This document shows positions 58,546 to 64,000 of a DNA stretch of 64,000 nucleotides, in pieces. The DNA comes from Liolophura sinensis (taxonomy: Eukaryota > Mollusca > Polyplacophora > Chitonida > Chitonidae), in contig NC_088300.1 of the NCBI RefSeq assembly GCF_032854445.1, positions 44,757,682 to 44,821,681 on the forward strand, given 5' to 3'. Position numbers and translations under genes: made by a program. The notes under the pieces are model-generated. The model was not told where the DNA came from. It searched no databases and saw only the letters and a program-made list of their open reading frames with translations. Positions within the stretch are counted from its first letter, which is position 1. Each line of letters opens with the position of its first letter.

Positions 58546-60065
58546 CAGAAATGTGTTTCCCCAACACAAACAAATGTGTTAAGCAAATGTGAAGTATGTT
58601 TGTGTTACAAAATAAAGCACAAACAAGATCTTCTGGTAATTCAACACTAGATATAGTTGTTCAAATATGAAGCAACAGTTCTGTTGGAAAGAACACAAGT
58701 TTATGCTCACACAGCACAAGTGTTTTTTGTGTGTAAATACATGGTTCAACTTTTGATTAATGACACTTAAAATAAACTAGCATGACTTGCATACTGATTC
58801 GACGCAACAAAAATACTCACTTGAAGAATATAGATTGATTTCTCCAACCGATTAAAACTATTTTCTCTGTTGGGACCCACTGAGTGAGTGAGTGAGTGAG
58901 TGTCAGAGACGTCTCGTTTGTGATTTATCACCTGAAATAGCTTTATTCATTAAGGTTCATTCCACAAATGCACAGATAACTCTATATGTACATGTGTATC
59001 CATTTTACATGCAGAAGTCTAGCAGTCTAAGTGAGCAGAATACTGATTTGGCGTAACTTGACATAATATCCTCAGAAAAAGTCACCATAGAACACAATGT
59101 TTCAAAGGAATTTTACTCCAGGCTGAAAACATTCTAAAAAGAATCCTTGAACAATTTTCCACTGTGTTTCATCTGACATAATTCACGCCAGTATTTTTTT
59201 CTGTCCTTAAATTTACTCACCTACAACGACCGTCCCTTGCTTCTTTCCGGCATCATTGAAAACTTTTTACTGCTAAATTCTTTATACATGTTTCCGTACC
59301 AGTTTTTGGTTTTTACTTCATATGCTTTCTTAGTTCATCGGTGCTTTGTGTTGAGCGTTGTCTTGTGAATTATAAGACCACGCTTAGTGTTATAATTATT
59401 GGTCTGGAAGGCCCATAATGGTAGGCGACTGAGATAAAAGGCCCGATATGATGCTTACAGGCAACAAAGTCCAATTTTTGCCATCCAAGTTAGACGCACT
59501 TAACTGTATAGAAATATGAATTTACATATGTGAATACTGAGATGAATATGAAATGTTCTCAGCCAACCACTGATATCATTTATTTATTTATTTGATTATT
59601 TATTCGCGGAACCCGAGAATATTTCACTTATAATTATAACGACCAAGACTAGGGAACTTAGTCAAATGATGCCCAATACGAGTTAAGGGCATGGTATTTG
59701 TTATAGTTTGTAGCAAAAACATAACAATGGGAACGAAATACTTTAACATCTTGGCGTACAGGCTAACATTTCCCAAGAGAACTAGAATGCCAAAGTTGGA
59801 AAGATATTCAAATTAAGATACAATAATGTCTATAATATTATAATAGATAGCTATGAATTACAAGGGGGGCGTGTCTGTAAACATCCATCGTGTCTGACCA
59901 ACGGCAACAGAGTTTAACGATAAGCAATGAAAAAAAAAAAACATTTTACATCCATATATGTTAGCAGAACACAACTGTAATACCACTGGTAAATATGCCC
60001 GTAAAACGGTCACACGAAACATTTTAAATCTGGCTTCTTTGATTTACCTGAGGATTTTATTCTTA
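58546..60065. other. Spacer, no gene seen
   Basis: Contains a (GAGT)n run at 58876-58902 and a type-1 SINE tail remnant at 59578-59640 (minus strand). No coding signal. Confidence 0.5.
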
Positions 60066-60704
60066 CCATGCATGACCCCCGTGGGGTTTCCGGGGTGATA
60101 AGAATAGGACCTCTCTAGGCAAGCTTGTCGTAAAAGTCGACTAACCTAGAGCTCTCCTGTGTGAGACCGGTGAATATAATAGGCTCACATCATCCCGGTT
60201 GTGTGAGAGGCAACCTGGGAGCGATCTGTTTGCCGTGGGTTGCGACCCGTAATCTGCGAGGACGGGATGCTGGTGGCTGAGGGCGTGTTGGTCTTGCGAG
60301 ATACTCACGCCCAACACGACACTTTGGCCCTTACTTGGAGAGAGACGGGAGGTCGGATGGGCCCGGTCCGATCAATCGGCTTGGTCACGTCTTGCCTCGG
60401 CGTGGTCCCAAAATTTCTCCATAACACAACTCCTTAGAGAATAAAGGTTATTTCTGAAATTTCGTTTACAGGACTGCGTTTTGGGGCGGTGGCTCATGGG
60501 TCAATCAAGTAGTTCATGTCTGATGTGCTGCCTTCTTCATCGGGTGAGAGACGGAGGAGCTCGTGATCGGGAAATGGCTATGCATATCAGGGCCATCTAC
60601 TTGAGTATACCTCATGTGGAAGCCTTGGTGTCTTTCCTGCTGGGTATCCCCAGTTTCAGACATCGCCCTTGTTGGCACTCCGTGGTGGGTGAGGGACACA
60701 TGGG
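60066..60704 (+). other. LINE 5' leader
   Basis: GC-richer than its surroundings; it contains short open frames (60240-60437, 60481-60708) without protein motifs. It probably holds the internal promoter of the element. Confidence 0.5.
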
Positions 60705-62035
60705 GTGAACTTTTATTACCTACATGCCATTTCTTCTTCAAACCTTTCTTCTAATGTCTCTATTATAACTACGAGGTCTTCCTCTCAGCCAATTTCAAGT
60801 GCTGACAAAAGGAGGAAATTGGAGGTTTTATCTGACTCAGTTGATAACGGACATGACTGTTGGCCGGCTTTTATAGTTCTCTCAACAAAGAGTGAACAGA
60901 AGCCGGCCTCAAAAATTCATCCATTTGTACTAAAAAGGGCCTTACAGGGTTCAGCTCGTACATTAAAAAACGTCAAAAAATTACGATCCGGAGACATTCT
61001 CATTGAATGTTTCCGGAAACAACAATCCATAAATTTATTAGCTCTGAAAAAAAATAATTGATATTCCTGTGTATACCTCCCCTCATAATTCCCCGAACAG
61101 CTGTCAGGAAATTATACGTGACAGGGATCAGGATATGATTGACTTATCAGAAGAGGAAATCTGCACAGAACTGAAATCACAGGGTGTTACCAGAGTGTAA
61201 CGCTTCACTACGAAGAAATCTGGTAACATCATTAAACTAAATACATACCTTCTGACCTTCAACAGTAAATCTATTCCGTCGTATATCTACATTGGCCTGT
61301 ACAGGCTTAGTGTGGACTTATATATCCCTAACCTGTCACGTTGTTTCAACTGTCAAAAGTTTGGTCATGGCAAGGGCCAATGTAAAAATAAACTGATTTG
61401 TTTTTCGGTGCAGCAGTGAGGGTCATGATGGTTTCGACTGTAGCAACACAGATAAGTGCTGTAATTGCAGTGGAGATCACACGGCCTCCTCCAGGGACTG
61501 TCCACTTTTCGTAAAAGAAAATCAAATAATCACTATAAAAACTAAAAACAATATATCGTATCAGGAGGCCCGAAAACTAGTCTCGCCTCCTAATACTTCA
61601 CTGCAGACTTTATTTGCCAATGCGGTCAAGCGAGTATCATTTGTTGCTACTCAAACATCAATGACTTGGCCCATTGGAAACCAGAAACCTTGCCCTGTTT
61701 CTGTTGAACCTACTGTTCGACCTGCTTTCAAAACTTCCTCAACCCAGACTACCTCAATACAACAGATAATACCAGCGAATAATACTGACCAACACGATAA
61801 CCCTAAACCTAATCAACAACCTAAAAACAAAAATACGCCCGGCATTAAACCTCCAAATAATAATAACAATAAACCTAATAAACCTAGCGGCCCAACAGAG
61901 CGTCCCTCTAAGACCACTAGGGACCCTATCCAAACTTTTAATAAGTTTGGATCGTTGGAGGACTTTGGTCCTTCAACATCAGATGCGGATGTGATGGATA
62001 CATCACCCGCACTGGGGAGATTTAACAGCCGATAA
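60705..62035 (+). pseudogene. LINE ORF1, gag-like RNA-binding protein, broken
   Basis: The N-terminal frame (60705-61061) carries the family-typical WPAFIVL and LQGSARTLKNVKKLRSGDIL region of the ORF1 RNA-binding fold. After several stops, a second frame gives CFNCQKFGHGKGQC (CX2CX4HX4C, ~61340). A one-base shift follows, then a second knuckle CFRCSSEGHDGFDC and a third, CNCSGDHTASSRDC. The C-terminal frame (61661-62035) is rich in N, P, K and T and ends at a stop at 62035. Role: coats the element RNA and aids target priming. At least two frame changes and several stops. Confidence 0.8.
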
Positions 62036-62093
62036 CAAGGAAGGGTCGTCCGTGGTCCAAACATAAAGAGAAATCCCCATACGTCTTCCTCCA

Positions 62094-63927
62094 TGATGTC
62101 TGCTTTAGGCAAAATTATACAGTGGAATTGTCGAGGCCTTAAGGTAAATTTTATTTTAAAATAAATATGTCCGTGTTTCATTGTCTGAAACAGTCACATT
62201 ATGTTCAGTTTACATACCGCCAAACACTTATTTGTTAGCTTTCCATTTACATAATTTAATGGAACAATTGCCAAAACCTTTTATAATAATGGGAGATTTT
62301 CATTCCCATAACCCCCTATGGGGCAGTAATAACATAAATGATAAGGGCAAGATTGTGGAAGACTTATCAATGCAGCAGGTGATCCTATATTAAAATTTAA
62401 CGAGCTTGTTTTACGAGCTGCCGATAGAACTATCCCGAAGACCTCGACAAATCCAAAATCCAAAAGTAAACCCTGGTATGATAAGGACTGTTGCCAAGCC
62501 ATTAAGGACCGCCAAAAGGCCGAACGAAATTTTAATATACGTCCTAATGATAACAACTTAAACCAGGTACGTATTTTTCGAGCTAAGGCTCGTCGATTAC
62601 TCCAGTCCAAGAGACGATTTTGTTAGCGGAACTTTGTTTCGGGTATTGCGTCAAAAACACCCATGCGTAAGGTCTGGAACATGGTTCAGAAGCTTAAGGG
62701 CAAGAATAATAAAGCAAAACTTCAGCATTTAAAAGATGGAGATAATATATTAACTTCTCCACCCGATATAGCCTATAAATTAGCTGAGACAATTTCCAAG
62801 AAATCTTCTTCTGAGAATTATACTTCAGAATTCCAACATATTAAAAACCAGAAGGGGAAAATTAGATTGCCCTTTACTTTACTGAATTTGCAAGATTATA
62901 ATCGTCCTTTTAATATCGAGGAACTTAAGACTGCGTTAAAAAAGGCCCACGATACTGCTTGTGGTCCTGATCACGTATATTATAAGTTTCTGAACCATTT
63001 ACCACCTGAGCCACTTGAAACTCTCTTGGACTTGCTTAATGATATTTGGATAACTGGTAATTTTCCACCATCATGGAGGGAGGCGTGTATTATCCCGATT
63101 CCCAAACCGCGTAAGGATCATACTGATCCAAATAATTACCGTCCCATAACTCTTACCAGCTGTGTCTGTAAGACTATGGAACAGATGATTAATGATAGAG
63201 TTGTTTGGTTTCATGAAACCAACAAGTTACTCTCTAATATTCAATGTGGTTTTCGGCAAGGTAGATCTACCATGGATCACCTTGTTCGATTTGAAACTTT
63301 TATTCGTGATGGTTTTGTTAATAAGGAACTTGTGGTGTCCATGTTTTTCGACCTTGATAAGGCCTACGACACCACATGCAAATATGGTATTTTAAAAGAC
63401 CTCACGGATATGGGATTAAAAGCTCGCTTACCTTTATTTATATCTCAATGTTGATCTAATCGTCAATTTAAGGTACGGGTTGGGTCCACTCTTTCTGACT
63501 CTTGAGAGCAGGAAATGAGTGTACCCCAGGGCAGCATTCTATCCCCAACTCTGTTCAGCATAAAATAAATAGACTAGCAAAAACATTAACATCTGGCACA
63601 GAGGGTTCTTTACACGTGGATGATTTGCTTATATGCTACCGAGCTAAAAATATGAATAATATCGAACGTCAGTTGCAGATTTGTCTCAATAAGACCGAGA
63701 AATGGGCAACTGAAAATGGTTTTAGATTTTCAACATCTAAAACCGCCGGTATGCATTTTTGTAACAAACGGAAGCTTCATCTTGATTCCGAGCTTAATTT
63801 TTGTGGTGAACAGGTTAAAATTGTTGTAGAAGCAAAATTTTTATATAATATAAAATTTGACAGTAAGCTATCTTTTATACCTCATATTAAAATGCTTAAG
63901 CTAAATGTACAATGGCTCTCGATATAA
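62094..63927 (+). pseudogene. LINE ORF2, APE endonuclease and reverse transcriptase, broken
   Basis: Starts MMSALGKIIQWNCRGL (62094), the usual APE-endonuclease opening. The frame is then lost and most of the endonuclease centre is missing; PFIIMGDFHSHNPLWGS (62181-62393 frame) is its C-terminal catalytic region. The reverse transcriptase follows (62663-63454): DHVYYKFL, PIPKPRKDHTDPNNYRPITL, CGFRQGRSTMDHL, then motif A in FFDLDKAYDTT. Motif B (VPQGSILSPTLF, ~63517) lies in another frame. Motif C reads HVDD (~63616) where YADD is usual, keeping both Asp. Several frame changes and internal stops. The sequence continues past 64000. Confidence 0.85.
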
Positions 63928-64000
63928 TTAATCGTGCAACGATTGGGGTGCTGATCGATTAGTTTTACTTAATTTATATCGTTCTCTGGTGAGGTCTAAA

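Larger units (their letters stand above)
60066..64000 (+). mobile_element. LINE (I/Jockey-type non-LTR retrotransposon), 3' end outside window
   Basis: Order: GC-rich 5' leader starting near CATGACCCCCGTGGGG, ORF1 with a gag-like domain and zinc knuckles, ORF2 with an endonuclease start and a reverse transcriptase. The two-ORF layout with CCHC knuckles and the RT motifs fit the I/Jockey group; the clade is not resolved. Several stops, frame changes and an apparent deletion inside the endonuclease make this copy inactive. Target duplications cannot be seen because the right end is missing. Confidence 0.9.

Noticed and set aside
60240-60708. Two open frames in the LINE leader
   Set aside because: GC-rich leader sequence with no ORF1 motifs; the recognisable RNA-binding domain begins after 60705.

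Overview
The window looks like nuclear DNA of a marine invertebrate, most likely a mollusc. It is AT-rich, has GT-AG introns, TATA promoters and AATAAA signals, and is crowded with tRNA-derived SINEs of the kind seen in molluscan genomes. No species can be named from sequence alone. No bacterial operons, genuine tRNA or rRNA genes, CRISPR arrays or retrovirus-like elements were seen.

The backbone is a tandem array of one small secreted-protein gene: signal peptide, a cysteine-poor TSP1-like segment, a furin-type basic site, then a von Willebrand factor A (vWA) domain, in one non-coding and three coding exons. The window holds the 3' end of one copy (1-126), copy 1 (18069-20690), copy 2 (34274-37768), a broken exon of another copy (42866-43106) and copy 3 (54431-56449). 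Whole gene-plus-intergenic blocks are duplicated: unit A (to ~20570), unit B (~20571-37648) and a truncated unit C (~37649-42405). Each of the three near-complete copies carries a different lesion: a lost splice donor (copy 1), lost metal-site residues (copy 2), a one-base frameshift (copy 3). This suggests birth-and-death evolution.

Unit A carries a 4.6 kb DNA transposon (3542-8099). It encodes a Mutator-like DDE transposase and, convergently, a His-Me finger (I-PpoI-like, His-Cys box) endonuclease. The element is bounded by identical 452-bp direct repeats, each ending in imperfect inverted repeats, and is flanked by a 9-bp target duplication. Unit B keeps only a 34-bp scar of its right end. 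This element is the most unusual item in the window.

The spacers hold three SINE families, two MITEs, a 105-bp minisatellite (about 6 copies in unit A, about 12 in unit B), a ~150-bp degenerate satellite, a 38-bp array (45991-46628) and a 26-bp array (44001-44104). From 42406 to 54430 the sequence is mostly decayed spacer and SINEs. From 60066 to the right edge lies a broken, 5'-complete-looking LINE of the I/Jockey type, with ORF1 zinc knuckles, an endonuclease start and a reverse transcriptase; its 3' end is outside the window.
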